In this document: positions 9,590-18,618 of the stretch, in pieces | How positions within the stretch are numbered: the first letter of the stretch is position 1 | How the letters are laid out: every line of letters starts with the position of its first letter | NCBI RefSeq assembly: GCF_023283485.1 | Contig: NZ_JAKILU010000028.1 | Location: forward strand, 1-40,337 | DNA: 40,337 nucleotides | From: Shewanella glacialipiscicola | GTDB lineage: Bacteria; Pseudomonadota; Gammaproteobacteria; Enterobacterales; Shewanellaceae | Reading direction: 5' to 3' | The notes under the pieces: generated by a model | Databases searched by the model: none | Told to the model about the DNA's origin: nothing | What the model saw: the letters and a program-made list of their open reading frames with translations, nothing else | Position numbers and translations under genes: made by a program

Positions 9590-9800
9590 ATTTAAACTTT
9601 GTTGTTTAAATTTATCCGCGTTGATGCAGTACTTAACGTGGCAAAATATCACTTAAACAACCTTATTCATTATTAGCGTACTTAGTCATTATGAGGCAGT
9701 GGGGTGTTATAGTGAGGCTTAAAAAGCTTTACACAATACTGTAATCCCTTTTCTTGAGCGCTTAAGAAGCTTAAGCCCGTTATCACTATTGGAATCCTCC

Positions 9801-10886
9801 ATGTTTACTGTTTTTTCTCGTTGGTATAAAGAACGCTTTAGTGATCCTCAAGCGGTGACCTTAATGGCAATTCTTGTGGGTTTCGCGCTGGTACTTTATT
9901 TTGCCGCCGGTTTACTTGCACCTTTATTAGTTGCACTGGTGTTGGCTTTTTTATTGGATTGGCCGGTTACCCAAATGCTTAAATTGGGTATTAATCGTAC
10001 CGCTGGGGCCTCTTTAGTGATTGTGTTGTTTTTAGGGATTGTGGTGTTATTAACTTTTGGTTTAATCCCGAGTGTGTGGCGCCAGGGAGCGAGCTTAATT
10101 GCTGATTTACCGAGCATGATAGACAAAGGAATGCAGACGATACAAACACTGATCAATCAATATCCGCAATTTATCAATCCAGAACAGTTAAATCTGATGG
10201 TGGGAGAACTGAAAAAATTGCTCGATACCCAGCATGTATTAGATATTGCTAAGCAGTTAATTGGTTACTCCGCCTCTTTATTAGTGTTGATGGTATACGC
10301 AATTTTAGTGCCGTTATTAGTGTTTTTCTTTTTAAAAGATAAACACCAATTAATCAATGGTAGCAAACGGTTTTTCCCCGCCAACCGCCAGTTAGCGCGC
10401 AAAGTTTGGTTTGAGATGCATCAACAAATCTTTAATTACATCCGTGGCAAAGTGATTGAAATAGTGGTTGTTGGTGTCGCAACTTATATTCTGTTTGCTT
10501 TAATGGGACTGAGATATTCGGTTTTATTAAGTGTGTTAACCGGTTTATCGGTATTGATCCCCTACGTTGGTGCAACATTGGTGACGTTGCCTATCACTTT
10601 AGTGGCATTTTTTCAGTGGGGTTTTAGTTCTGAATTTGGCTATTTAATGTTGGGCTATGGCATTATTCAGGGGCTAGACGGTAACTTACTGGTGCCTCTT
10701 TTATTTTCCGATGCGGTGGATTTACATCCGGTGATCATCATAGCGGCCGTTTTAGTTTTTGGTGGTTTATGGGGCGTTTGGGGAGTATTTTTTGCAATTC
10801 CATTAGCCTCATTAGTTAAAGCCGTGATTAACGCTTGGCCTAAAACAGAAGTTGAAACGAATCAGCCATTGGGTGTCCGTTATTAA
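9801..10886 (+). CDS. perM: PerM-family permease (AI-2E transporter superfamily)
   Basis: The 361-residue polytopic membrane protein has hydrophobic segments clustered at about 18-50, 60-85, 145-185 and 205-345, the layout of the AI-2E/PerM family. The conserved C-terminal half includes VLIPYVGA and FGGLWGVWGVFFAIPLAS. The substrate is unknown; family members include autoinducer-2 exporters and sodium/proton antiporters. ATG 9801 is preferred because GGAA lies about 7 bases upstream; an in-frame TTG at 9789 has no ribosome binding site. Linkage to bepA and yfgD is conserved with E. coli (yfgO, yfgC, yfgD). Confidence 0.87.
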   Translation: MFTVFSRWYKERFSDPQAVTLMAILVGFALVLYFAAGLLAPLLVALVLAFLLDWPVTQMLKLGINRTAGASLVIVLFLGIVVLLTFGLIPSVWRQGASLIADLPSMIDKGMQTIQTLINQYPQFINPEQLNLMVGELKKLLDTQHVLDIAKQLIGYSASLLVLMVYAILVPLLVFFFLKDKHQLINGSKRFFPANRQLARKVWFEMHQQIFNYIRGKVIEIVVVGVATYILFALMGLRYSVLLSVLTGLSVLIPYVGATLVTLPITLVAFFQWGFSSEFGYLMLGYGIIQGLDGNLLVPLLFSDAVDLHPVIIIAAVLVFGGLWGVWGVFFAIPLASLVKAVINAWPKTEVETNQPLGVRY

Positions 10887-10954
10887 TAGCTCTCCATTGA
10901 TAGCGTTATTAACTTTCTTGTCCAAGCTAAATAAATTCAGTAAATATGGTTTTG

Positions 10955-10993
10955 AACTCTCCTTGGCATTTAAAATCAGTGCCAAGGAGAGTT
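10955..10993. terminator. 14-bp inverted repeat, probable terminator of perM
   Basis: AACTCTCCTTGGCA (10955-10968) pairs perfectly with TGCCAAGGAGAGTT (10980-10993) across an 11-base loop. No run of T follows on either strand, so Rho-independent termination is not certain; it may instead stabilise the 3' end of the perM transcript. Confidence 0.55.
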
Positions 10994-11384
10994 GTATCGT
11001 TGAGCTTTAAAATATCCCATCAAGCATCAGCAGGTGTATTTTCTCGTCATTACATTTTAGTGCTTCCATGTTTTCATTTCGCTTGTGGCAAATTTTATTT
11101 TTGGATTGACGGTATTTATTTTAACCTTAATCATAATAAGGGTTTACATTCTGTACGTTATAAGGTTGTATAAGTGTAAAATCCTTATGTAAGCATGTGG
11201 TTACATGATATAGCGCACATTTTAATCTTAAGCATATTGATAAACTGATGTGGCTTAGTAATAGGTTGCTTATTTTTGCATCCTTAACTAAGTTATATCG
11301 AGTCGTGCTATTTACTTTTGGTTGCGAGATGGAAGTCACCCTGACAAGAATTTCCACTGACAATCGCCATTGGAGGATACTATT
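10994..11384. other. Intergenic region upstream of cctA
   Basis: About 390 AT-rich bases lie between the perM hairpin and cctA. A small dyad CATGTGGTTACATG is visible at about 11193-11206. I see no convincing consensus site for Fnr, Crp or ArcA. The only open frame (10946-11173) has no ribosome binding site and no family character. Confidence 0.4.
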
Positions 11385-11735
11385 GTGAGCAAAAAACTAT
11401 TAAGTGCGCTTTTCGGTGCAAGTCTCGCAGCGCTAGCGCTGTCGCCAACTGCATTTGCTGCAGATCAAAAGCTGTCTGATTTTCATGCTGAATCAGGTGG
11501 ATGTGAAAGTTGTCATAAAGATGGTACACCTTCTGCGGACGGTGCCTTTGAATTTGAACAGTGCCAAAGCTGTCATGGTTCTCTTGCTGAAATGGATGCG
11601 GTACATAAGCCACATGACGGTAATTTAGTCTGTGCTGACTGTCATGCGGTTCATGACATGAACGTGGGTGATAAACCTACGTGTGAAAGCTGCCACGACG
11701 ATGGTCGTACTTCAGGGTCTACTCTGAAAAAATAA
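11385..11735 (+). CDS. cctA: Small periplasmic tetraheme cytochrome c (CctA/STC)
   Basis: The 116-residue precursor has a signal peptide cut after PTAFA, leaving a 91-residue mature protein. Four CxxCH haem sites (CESCH, CQSCH, CADCH, CESCH) start at residues 40, 60, 83 and 100, the spacing of Shewanella small tetraheme cytochrome. That protein is abundant in the periplasm during anaerobic growth and shuttles electrons from CymA to terminal reductases. The true start is GTG 11385, because GGAGG lies 8 bases upstream; an in-frame TTG at 11370 overlaps that site. It is convergent with a cytochrome b gene across a shared terminator. Confidence 0.96.
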   Translation: MSKKLLSALFGASLAALALSPTAFAADQKLSDFHAESGGCESCHKDGTPSADGAFEFEQCQSCHGSLAEMDAVHKPHDGNLVCADCHAVHDMNVGDKPTCESCHDDGRTSGSTLKK

Positions 11736-11784
11736 CTTGAAATAATCAATACCAAATACATTGGTGTATGCCTTCAAGTCAATA

Positions 11785-11817
11785 TAATAACGCCAGCAAT
11801 TTGCTGGCGTTATTTGT
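11785..11817. terminator. Bidirectional terminator between cctA and the cytochrome b gene
   Basis: AATAACGCCAGCAA pairs with TTGCTGGCGTTATT almost without a loop (one base between the full arms). Moderate T and A flanks suit termination from both sides of this convergent pair. Confidence 0.85.
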
Positions 11818-11841
11818 ATCAACTATCCGCTAGTTATAAAA

Positions 11842-12588
11842 TCACTCGTCTTTAGGTTGGCCTTGAATCATTTTTTTACCTGAAAACATGGCTGAAATAA
11901 TCCCAGGTTGACGTTTAACTTCAGTATAAATCACGGCGAAAATGTGTAATAAAATGAGCAGTAATAGTAAGTACACTGCATAGACGTGAACTTCACCGGC
12001 CAATCCCTTGAACGCTTTTATCGTAGCGGCTTTTTCGACATTAACCCCAGTTGCATCGTAGGGTTGTAAACTTGCAGGGTCGACATTCGACTCCGCTAGA
12101 TAGCTTTGTATCGCACCGCCTAATGGTGGATAGTAAATATCGGTACCAGCCCGAAAAAGTCCCGTTAGCATTATCGTGACTAATAACAGCATAATCGCCA
12201 ATACAGCAAATTTCCCCTTTGGATTATGGCCTAAATACTGCGGATTTTTACCTGCTGCGAGTTCGGACTTGTAGAGCATTAAGTCACTTTTTGTTTTTGC
12301 ATTAGGCAATATATGGCTAAAACGCGCATATTTATTACCGACAAAACCCCACACGAGGCGAACAATAAGATTTAATGCAAATGCATAACCTATGCATACA
12401 TGTAACGTTTTTAAGCCAATCTTGCCTGTTAGCTCCGTTATACCCAATTCAGAGCGATACATCATGATGCCTCCCACTAAAACAAGTGCGAGTACGAGCA
12501 TGACGTTGACCCAATGAAATAAGCGGGTGGGTTTATCCCATACGGCATAGGATTTTATTTCTATGCGAGTGACGTTACTGTTAGGCAT
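11842..12588 (-). CDS. Cytochrome b561/hydrogenase cytochrome b-like membrane protein
   Basis: The 248-residue protein has four or five membrane segments and belongs to the di-haem cytochrome b family (b561/Ni-Fe hydrogenase cytochrome b subunit). Likely haem-ligating histidines are in RLFHWVN (segment 1), LKTLHVCIGYA (segment 2), and GEVHVYAVY and LLHIFAV (last segment). Such proteins pass electrons between membrane quinones and periplasmic c-type cytochromes. It faces cctA tail to tail, so they are not co-transcribed, but a functional link is a reasonable inference. AGGAAAAG before ATG 12588 is the ribosome binding site. Confidence 0.85.
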   Translation of the reverse strand: MPNSNVTRIEIKSYAVWDKPTRLFHWVNVMLVLALVLVGGIMMYRSELGITELTGKIGLKTLHVCIGYAFALNLIVRLVWGFVGNKYARFSHILPNAKTKSDLMLYKSELAAGKNPQYLGHNPKGKFAVLAIMLLLVTIMLTGLFRAGTDIYYPPLGGAIQSYLAESNVDPASLQPYDATGVNVEKAATIKAFKGLAGEVHVYAVYLLLLLILLHIFAVIYTEVKRQPGIISAMFSGKKMIQGQPKDE

Positions 12589-12878
12589 GGCTTTTCCTTG
12601 TGTTGTGTATGGACTTTATTTTACGCTCTTATCTGAATATTTTAGTAGTTTTTTCAGTTTAAATTAAGATTGCGGTTTAAGAATGTAGTGTATGCAAACA
12701 CAAATTTTTTAAATTTGCGTACGGTAAATATTTATTCTGTAAGTCTTTTTAATCTGTTTTATCTAATGATACTATTCTATTTATATAGACTTGGAGGTCT
12801 ATTGGGCAGATGTGAAATGACATTGAGGGCTTCTGTTCTCGGAATGAATAATCGTTAGTCAGACAGGGAGTGAGCAGG
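12589..12878. other. Divergent promoter region, very AT-rich
   Basis: About 290 bases between the cytochrome b gene and the LuxR-family regulator must hold both promoters. An open frame at 12670-12858 has neither a ribosome binding site nor recognisable content and is not called. No clear operator is seen. Confidence 0.4.
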
Positions 12879-13514
12879 ATGTTCAAAATATTACATTGGA
12901 TTGTAGTGTCACGATCGCAAGTATTAGTCGAACTATTAGCAGGACACTGGCCGCAGGAATTTCTTGTTAAGTTGACTCAAGTCAACCCAGATGCAATATG
13001 TGAGCACGTTAAGGATAACCACGCCTCCATGGTCGTGATTGATTTAGCCACTGTCGAACTTCAAAAAGCCTATCAATTTCAGCGTTTACTGGCCCGCGAA
13101 CATCCCAGTGTACGGGTGGTTTATTTACATTTTCCAAAACAGGTAGATGCTCGTTTTTTAATGCGAGCCACGACAACCGCAGGAGTATTCTACCTCGAAG
13201 CGGGATTAGCTGAGATCAGCCTCGGACTGTCGAATATTTTACGAGGTCATAGAGTCTTTCCCATTCAGCTGGTTAATGGGGTGAATGACGATTTTGGTCT
13301 ATTTGAAGATACTGAGCCACTGACAATACGTGAACGTGAGGTGTTGCAAGCTTTATTGACGGGAAGTACTAACTTAGATATTGCGAATCAATTGTTTGTG
13401 AGTGAGAGTACAATAAAAACGCATTTATATCGCGTCTTTCGTAAGATTGGCGTGTCGAGCCGTGGCCAAGCCATTGCTTGGGCACAGACCCATTTACATG
13501 ATGTACTGGTTTAA
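12879..13514 (+). CDS. CsgD-like LuxR-family transcriptional regulator
   Basis: The 211-residue protein has an N-terminal receiver-like domain (about 1-130) and a C-terminal LuxR helix-turn-helix (about 147-203, with LTIREREVLQALL and VSESTIKTHLYRVFRKIGV). The layout is that of CsgD, which controls curli and biofilm matrix. An aspartate (about residue 55, in VVIDLA) sits where a receiver could be phosphorylated, but the full acidic pocket is not evident. ATG 12879 is chosen over GTG 12870 because AGGGAG lies 8 bases before the ATG and abuts the GTG. No curli genes are nearby, so the targets are unknown. Confidence 0.83.
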   Translation: MFKILHWIVVSRSQVLVELLAGHWPQEFLVKLTQVNPDAICEHVKDNHASMVVIDLATVELQKAYQFQRLLAREHPSVRVVYLHFPKQVDARFLMRATTTAGVFYLEAGLAEISLGLSNILRGHRVFPIQLVNGVNDDFGLFEDTEPLTIREREVLQALLTGSTNLDIANQLFVSESTIKTHLYRVFRKIGVSSRGQAIAWAQTHLHDVLV

Positions 13515-13560
13515 ATCAATATGCTCTGACACTGTGGCTTTAGTGTGCTCTATGTAAGGT

Positions 13561-13593
13561 AAAGAAAAGGGTCAATGACCCTTTCTTATTTTT
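13561..13593. terminator. Bidirectional terminator between the LuxR regulator and M61 genes
   Basis: AGAAAAGGGTC pairs with GACCCTTTCT, with one bulged A, around a short loop. A T-rich run follows on the plus strand and an A-rich flank gives the same on the other. It serves the two convergent genes. Confidence 0.8.
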
Positions 13594-13618
13594 GCAATAG
13601 CATTAACCAAGAACAATA

Positions 13619-15385
13619 TTAACGTCCAAGCCAAGCCGCTATTTTGCTGTCGTCACGTACCAACAGAGCGACGGTATCTTTTGGTGCGGCGGTAATTACT
13701 AATTCACCCGTCATTAACTCATCTCGTCTAAACCAATGTAAGTTTATCGCTTCTCCAAGAGAATAGTGCTGTAGCTGCGCCTCAAATTGCGCGTTGACTT
13801 GTAAGTTATCCGCGGCGATTAAGTTATCTCCAGCGCTCAAGCCTGCAAAGTGAGCTGGGCTACCTTGGGTTACGCTGATGATTTTTAATCCCATTGGCGC
13901 AGTTTGAGTTTTTGCGCCAAAAGCAATCTTATAACCTTTATGTTGTGTACCACCTACATCTTGCGAGCCCTGACTTGCGCGAAGGGTAAAATCGACGCCA
14001 AATTCAGCTAGTAGCGGCGCAAGAGGAATATCATCAGTATTATCTAAATAGGCAAAGATAGCGTGGCAATCACGATTAAGTAGCCGCTCAACAATCGCTT
14101 GGTGGCATTGATCTGTGGTGCCCTTATTTTGTAGTGCGTATTCTTGCCACAATATTCGCATTACATCATCGAGACTGGATTTGCCTTGGGTTTCACTGCG
14201 TAGGATTAAATCTAAATACAGTGCGAAGAGGGCGCCCTTAGTGTAATAGCTAATAATGGCATTTTGGGCATTTTCATCTTGCTTATAAAACTTGGTCCAG
14301 GCATTAAAACTGGCGTCTTTAATGGTTTGTTTAAAGCGACCTTGACTGCGATACACGCGAGTAAAGGTTTCGCTGAGCATATCCAGATAATCTTGTTGAC
14401 TCACACGTCCAGCACGGTAGGTTAAAAAGTCATCGTAATAAGAGGTGATCCCCTCATAGGCCCATAGCTGCGGTGTATAGGTTTCGGCATCGAGTTTATA
14501 GGGCAAAAAGCAATCTGGCTTAATGCGTTTCACATTCCAGCTGTGAAAGTACTCGTGACTACATAAAGATAAATAGGTGCGGTAATCATTATTTATAGGC
14601 GCATCTAAGGTGAGCGGTAAGTCTTTACGTGAACACATTAATGCCGTCGATGCCCTATGTTCTAGGCCACCAAAACCGTTGTCTAGTACTGTGGTCATAA
14701 ATAGATAACGCTTAAAAGGCGCAGGGGTACCAAACAGGTTAATTTGATACTCGCAAATGGCTTTTAAGTCTTGGCAAAGTCTAGGCATGCAGGCGCGGTG
14801 GCGACCATTTAGCACGATATCGTGTTGCACACCACAGGCATCAAAACTGGCAAGGCTAAATAAGCCCATTTCAACGGGATGATCGATAAGCTCATCATAA
14901 CTCTCGGCCGAAAATTGGCCAAAAGCAAAATCATCGCCATTAAGTCTGGTCATGCTGGTGGCAAGGCGCCAGTCACTTAATGATGACTCCGTTGGCGGCA
15001 ATATAGTGATAGTGTGCGGACTATCTTCAACACCGTGGGCGGCTAAAAATACGCTACTGCCATTAAAGAATCCATGGGTCATATCTAAATGCGCGGTACG
15101 CACCGATAGATCCCAAGCATACACTTGGTAAGTTAGCGTTATTTCAAGGCTACTATTGTCAACCGACCAAGTTTGCTTATCTAATTGTGTGAGCTTAAGG
15201 GGTTGTCCCTGCTTATCTTGGGCTTTGAGCTCGATAATGTTTTTTGCAAAATCACGCACCATATAACTGCCAGGTAACCACGCGGGAAGGCTAAAAACCT
15301 GTACTGATTTTGGTTGGCGCAGTGTCATTGTCACTGCAAATAAGTGGGCTTTCGGATCAAGTGGAATTATCTGATAGTGGATCAT
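13619..15385 (-). CDS. M61 family (glycyl aminopeptidase-like) metallopeptidase with PDZ domain
   Basis: The 588-residue protein belongs to peptidase family M61. The N-terminal beta domain is followed by GGLEHRAS (about 239-246) and the zinc motif HEYFHSWNVKR (HEYFH at 277-281). A PDZ domain is at about 480-560, with the GSPAHFAGLSAGD segment. No signal peptide is seen, so a cytoplasmic location is likely. ATG 15385 is chosen because AGGA lies 5 bases upstream; upstream in-frame starts to 15451 have no such site and add an unrelated tail. The family prefers N-terminal glycine or alanine; the physiological substrate is unknown. Confidence 0.9.
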   Translation of the reverse strand: MIHYQIIPLDPKAHLFAVTMTLRQPKSVQVFSLPAWLPGSYMVRDFAKNIIELKAQDKQGQPLKLTQLDKQTWSVDNSSLEITLTYQVYAWDLSVRTAHLDMTHGFFNGSSVFLAAHGVEDSPHTITILPPTESSLSDWRLATSMTRLNGDDFAFGQFSAESYDELIDHPVEMGLFSLASFDACGVQHDIVLNGRHRACMPRLCQDLKAICEYQINLFGTPAPFKRYLFMTTVLDNGFGGLEHRASTALMCSRKDLPLTLDAPINNDYRTYLSLCSHEYFHSWNVKRIKPDCFLPYKLDAETYTPQLWAYEGITSYYDDFLTYRAGRVSQQDYLDMLSETFTRVYRSQGRFKQTIKDASFNAWTKFYKQDENAQNAIISYYTKGALFALYLDLILRSETQGKSSLDDVMRILWQEYALQNKGTTDQCHQAIVERLLNRDCHAIFAYLDNTDDIPLAPLLAEFGVDFTLRASQGSQDVGGTQHKGYKIAFGAKTQTAPMGLKIISVTQGSPAHFAGLSAGDNLIAADNLQVNAQFEAQLQHYSLGEAINLHWFRRDELMTGELVITAAPKDTVALLVRDDSKIAAWLGR

Positions 15386-15662
15386 AGTTATCCTGCAAAA
15401 CCTAAATGTTTTAATGGTGGCCATGCTGCCAAAAATACCCGTAACAGGCAAATAAAAGCGTAAATCTCTATCAATACAAAGCGTTTAATGACTCTGGCCA
15501 GAATCCTAAAATTATATCTATTTTGTATACTGCATTTTTTATTATGTTCATACAAAAGGAAAGTCGCATGCGCCAAATGTTGGCATTATCGTGAGTGCTA
15601 AACTCGCATTTCGCGCTGACTTCAGTATATGATACAGGTAATTAACCCTAGGAGGACGCCCC

Positions 15663-16016
15663 ATGGCCGAAGAAACGATTTTCAGCAAAATAATTCGTCG
15701 TGAAATTCCCGCAGATATTTTGTATCAAGATGAATTAGTCACCGCGTTTAGGGATATTTCGCCTAAGGCGCCGACCCATATTTTGATTGTACCTAATCAT
15801 TTAATCCCAACGGCTAACGACATGAAAGCCTCAGATGAGTTAGCGCTGGGTCGTATGATGACAGTGGCGGCTAAATTGGCGGCAGAGGCGGGGATAGCTG
15901 AAAATGGCTACCGGTTAATCATGAACTGCAATCAACATGGTGGACAAGAGGTATACCATATTCATATCCACCTTGTTGGTGGTGAACCTTTAGGCCCTAT
16001 GCTGAGCCAAGGTTAA
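15663..16016 (+). CDS. hinT: HIT-family purine nucleoside phosphoramidase HinT
   Basis: The 117-residue protein has the histidine-triad motif HIHIHLVGG near its C terminus and the N-terminal [11 protein letters not shown] of the HinT branch. It hydrolyses adenosine phosphoramidates and aminoacyl-adenylate-like substrates in the cytoplasm. AGGAGG lies about 8 bases before ATG. The next gene overlaps its stop codon by one base, so they are translationally coupled. In E. coli hinT is followed by ycfL; here a hotdog gene sits between them. Confidence 0.95.
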   Translation: MAEETIFSKIIRREIPADILYQDELVTAFRDISPKAPTHILIVPNHLIPTANDMKASDELALGRMMTVAAKLAAEAGIAENGYRLIMNCNQHGGQEVYHIHIHLVGGEPLGPMLSQG

Positions 16017-17020
16017 TGAAATTAAATAGCGACTTTTTTCCATTAACACAAATGGCGCAGCGATTTGTGGATCAACTCGCGCAGTGTCGCAGGCTTGGTT
16101 TAAGTGTGCTTGAGGCAAGTGAGCACCATGTGCTAATTGAGCTGCCCTACAGCACTGAATTAATTGGTTATCCTGATACTGGGGTTATTCACGGTGGGGT
16201 GATTACCACTTTGATGGATACCGCTTGTGGTAGTGCGGTGGTCAGTGCCATTTATCAAAAATATCAATCATTAGAAATTTCACCCACGTTAGATTTACGG
16301 GTGGATTATATGAAGCCTGCCCAGCCTCATAAACCCGTATATGGCTTTGCTGAGTGCTATCGGTTGTCATCTAATATTGCCTTTACCCGCGCTATCGCTT
16401 ATCAAGACAGTATTGATCAGCCTATTGCCCATGCGGTAGGGTCTTTTATGCGCATAAGCCCAGAAATGGTGGGCGATGCCTTTAGGCAAGCACTGATGGG
16501 TGAAGCTGATACAACGATTGGTGCTGTGAGTGCAAGTTTACCACTGGGCGCTGGGGCTCAATCGCAAAGTACGCCGATTACAGCACCGATTGATGTGCAA
16601 GGCATTGTGAAGCGCGCCACTGAGCTTAATGACTTTGGGCATTTACTTGAGCATGTGCCCTATGCCAAATTTATTGGCATGAAGGTCGAGCGTTTTGGTG
16701 ATGAACTGATTTTTAAACTGCCGGCTAAAGATGACAATATTGGCAATCCGGTGTTACCCGCTATCCATGGTGGCGTGATTGCTGGGTTTATGGAAATGTC
16801 AGCGATTGTTCAATTAATGGTCTTTATGCAAACGGCAAAGGTACCTAAAGTCGTCGATTTTTCGATTGATTATTTGCGTGCCGGTTTACTTAAAGATAGC
16901 TTTGTAGAATGTCGGATAACCCGTCAGGGGCGACGTGTTGCCAACGTAAACATTAGTTGCTGGCAGACAAACCGTAAACAGTTAATTGCTACCGCGCGAG
17001 CGCACTTTTTGATAGATTAA
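16016..17020 (+). CDS. Tandem hotdog-fold (PaaI-type) thioesterase-like protein
   Basis: The 334-residue protein contains two hotdog domains in one chain, at about 1-155 and 195-334, joined by an Ala/Ser/Gln-rich linker. Each has the family signature of histidine followed by Gly-Gly: VIHGGVITTLMDTACG in the first and AIHGGVIAGFMEMSAI in the second. The first has the acidic residue after this motif (MDTA) typical of PaaI-type acyl-CoA thioesterases, while the second has MEMSA, so the two sites may differ in activity. It overlaps hinT by one base. The substrate is unknown. Confidence 0.85.
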   Translation: MKLNSDFFPLTQMAQRFVDQLAQCRRLGLSVLEASEHHVLIELPYSTELIGYPDTGVIHGGVITTLMDTACGSAVVSAIYQKYQSLEISPTLDLRVDYMKPAQPHKPVYGFAECYRLSSNIAFTRAIAYQDSIDQPIAHAVGSFMRISPEMVGDAFRQALMGEADTTIGAVSASLPLGAGAQSQSTPITAPIDVQGIVKRATELNDFGHLLEHVPYAKFIGMKVERFGDELIFKLPAKDDNIGNPVLPAIHGGVIAGFMEMSAIVQLMVFMQTAKVPKVVDFSIDYLRAGLLKDSFVECRITRQGRRVANVNISCWQTNRKQLIATARAHFLID

Positions 17021-17201
17021 CCTTCAATCAATTGCTGATGATTATTGCGCCTTAACAAGGTAAGTCTGAGCAATGAGCTGTGAGTGCTTAAGCCTTAACG
17101 TAATGCTAAAGCATGGCTTTAGTTGAGTACGATTAGCGATAGGTTTACTGTAGAATGATGCGCATTGGCTGCGTATTTTGTGGCGTGACAAGGAGATAAA
17201 A

Positions 17202-17597
17202 ATGAAGCAAATTTATAGTGGATTAATATTGGCCGCCGCACTGACCTTAAGCGCCTGCGCCTCACATACTGCGGGTATTTCGGTGAGTTCGCAGGGCGAA
17301 ACACGCGTAGATAACAGTAGCTTTGCTCGTAATATTGCCGTTGAAAACGTCGATGCTCGCCGTATTGCCGATGTAATACAAGTATCGGCGCTGGTAGTGA
17401 GTAAATCATCTACCGATATGCGCGTGCAGTATAAGTTTACTTGGTACGACGCCAGTGGTTTTACCATTGAAGATGAAGCAACCAGTTGGAAATCAGTTAA
17501 GTTGCACGGTAAACAACAATTGCAAGTCACAGCAGTGGCACCAAACAGTCAAGCTGTTCGATTTGATGTGTATGTGCGCGAAACCTTTTCAAACTAA
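17202..17597 (+). CDS. ycfL: YcfL family (DUF1425) lipoprotein
   Basis: The 131-residue product has a lipoprotein signal with LSAC (cysteine about 18). Its body matches the YcfL family, a small beta-rich envelope lipoprotein of unknown function with the pattern QYKFTWYDASGF. AAGGAGA lies 5-6 bases before ATG 17202; an upstream in-frame start at 17178 lacks this and is rejected. In enterobacteria ycfL lies between hinT and lpoB, and the hinT linkage is kept here although lpoB is not present. It is about 180 bases after the hotdog gene, so it may have its own promoter. Confidence 0.85.
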   Translation: MKQIYSGLILAAALTLSACASHTAGISVSSQGETRVDNSSFARNIAVENVDARRIADVIQVSALVVSKSSTDMRVQYKFTWYDASGFTIEDEATSWKSVKLHGKQQLQVTAVAPNSQAVRFDVYVRETFSN

Positions 17598-17694
17598 TTA
17601 TCTGATTTTTGGCCATATCGCTTCAATGCCGCATCACGAAGGGCGGTTGTTTTAGCCTGCGATTAATGCCCCATTTCCAATATAATATTTTCTT

Positions 17695-17728
17695 GGCTTG
17701 GCTCTTAGTAGAGGCAAGCCATTTTTAT
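17695..17728 (+). terminator. Terminator downstream of ycfL
   Basis: GGCTTG pairs with CAAGCC and CTCT with AGAG across one mismatch, followed by ATTTTTATT. It lies about 100 bases after the ycfL stop and before deoD. Confidence 0.75.
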
Positions 17729-17852
17729 TGGGTAAAAATTAATCATCAACGAGGCATTAAATACGCATGTGAGTATTAAATCCGGACATTAGTCCTAAAA
17801 ACATTCTTTAATTGGATACTACTATCAGAGTATTCAACATGAGGATATAAAC

Positions 17853-18557
17853 ATGACAGCCCATATTAATGCTCAACCCAATGATTTTGCAGAAACAATA
17901 ATTATGCCCGGCGACCCTCTGCGGGCGAAATATATTGCAGAAACTTATCTTGATGATGCCGTTGAAGTGACCAATGTGCGTAATATGTTGGGTTATACGG
18001 GGTTTTATCAGGGACAACGTATTTCGGTGATGGGCCATGGTATGGGCATTTCATCGATGGTGCTTTATGGACATGAGTTAATTAATTATTTTGGCGTTAA
18101 ACGTATTATTCGCATTGGCAGCTTAGGTGCGACGCAAAAATATGTTCATATGCGAGATGTTATTTTAGCGCAGGCCGCAGGCACCGACTCTCCAACGAAT
18201 ACTAAGCGTAGTAGCGGTTATCAAATGGCCACTTCGGCGACGTTCTCTTTGTTACACAAAGCGTATACTAAAGCGAATGAAAAGGGCATTAGTGTTAAGG
18301 TCGGTAATATTTTTAGTGGTGATCTTTATTACGATCCCGATGAAGATATGATCCCTGCTTTAGAGCGTTTTGGAGTGCTAGGTGTTGATATGGAAGTGGC
18401 AGGGCTTTACGGCTTATCACATCAATATGGCATCGAATCTCTAGCTATTTTAACGGTATCCGACCACTGTTTGACCGGTGAGGAAACGACCGCTGAAGAA
18501 CGTCAACTATCCTTTAATAACATGATTGAACTCGCATTAGCAACGGCGCTTAACTAA
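17853..18557 (+). CDS. deoD: Purine nucleoside phosphorylase DeoD-type
   Basis: The 234-residue protein is a hexameric-type purine nucleoside phosphorylase, splitting purine (deoxy)ribonucleosides with phosphate into base and (deoxy)ribose-1-phosphate. Signatures include IIMPGDPLRAKYIAE, GHGMGISS, RIGSLGA, DMEVAGLYG and the active-site SDHCLTGEETTAEER segment. It is not in a deoCAB operon; instead it is followed after 61 bases by an MFS transporter. This suggests a dedicated nucleoside-scavenging unit and a possible second copy besides the deo operon, but only one copy is visible here. GAGGATA precedes ATG. Confidence 0.94.
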   Translation: MTAHINAQPNDFAETIIMPGDPLRAKYIAETYLDDAVEVTNVRNMLGYTGFYQGQRISVMGHGMGISSMVLYGHELINYFGVKRIIRIGSLGATQKYVHMRDVILAQAAGTDSPTNTKRSSGYQMATSATFSLLHKAYTKANEKGISVKVGNIFSGDLYYDPDEDMIPALERFGVLGVDMEVAGLYGLSHQYGIESLAILTVSDHCLTGEETTAEERQLSFNNMIELALATALN

Positions 18558-18618
18558 ATAGTTAGGTGCTTTCTGGCGTTTAATTTTTGTACCCTAATTT
18601 CACTCATGGAGTGACAAA

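Noticed and set aside
10946..11173. 75-residue open frame after perM
   Set aside because: It begins within the perM hairpin, has no ribosome binding site, and its composition fits no protein family.
11225..11270. Fnr-type box (TTGATAAACTGATG) upstream of cctA
   Set aside because: Only the left half matches TTGAT; the right half is too far from ATCAA to call.
12670..12858. 62-residue open frame upstream of the LuxR-type gene
   Set aside because: No ribosome binding site and low-complexity content from an AT-rich promoter region; better read as non-coding.
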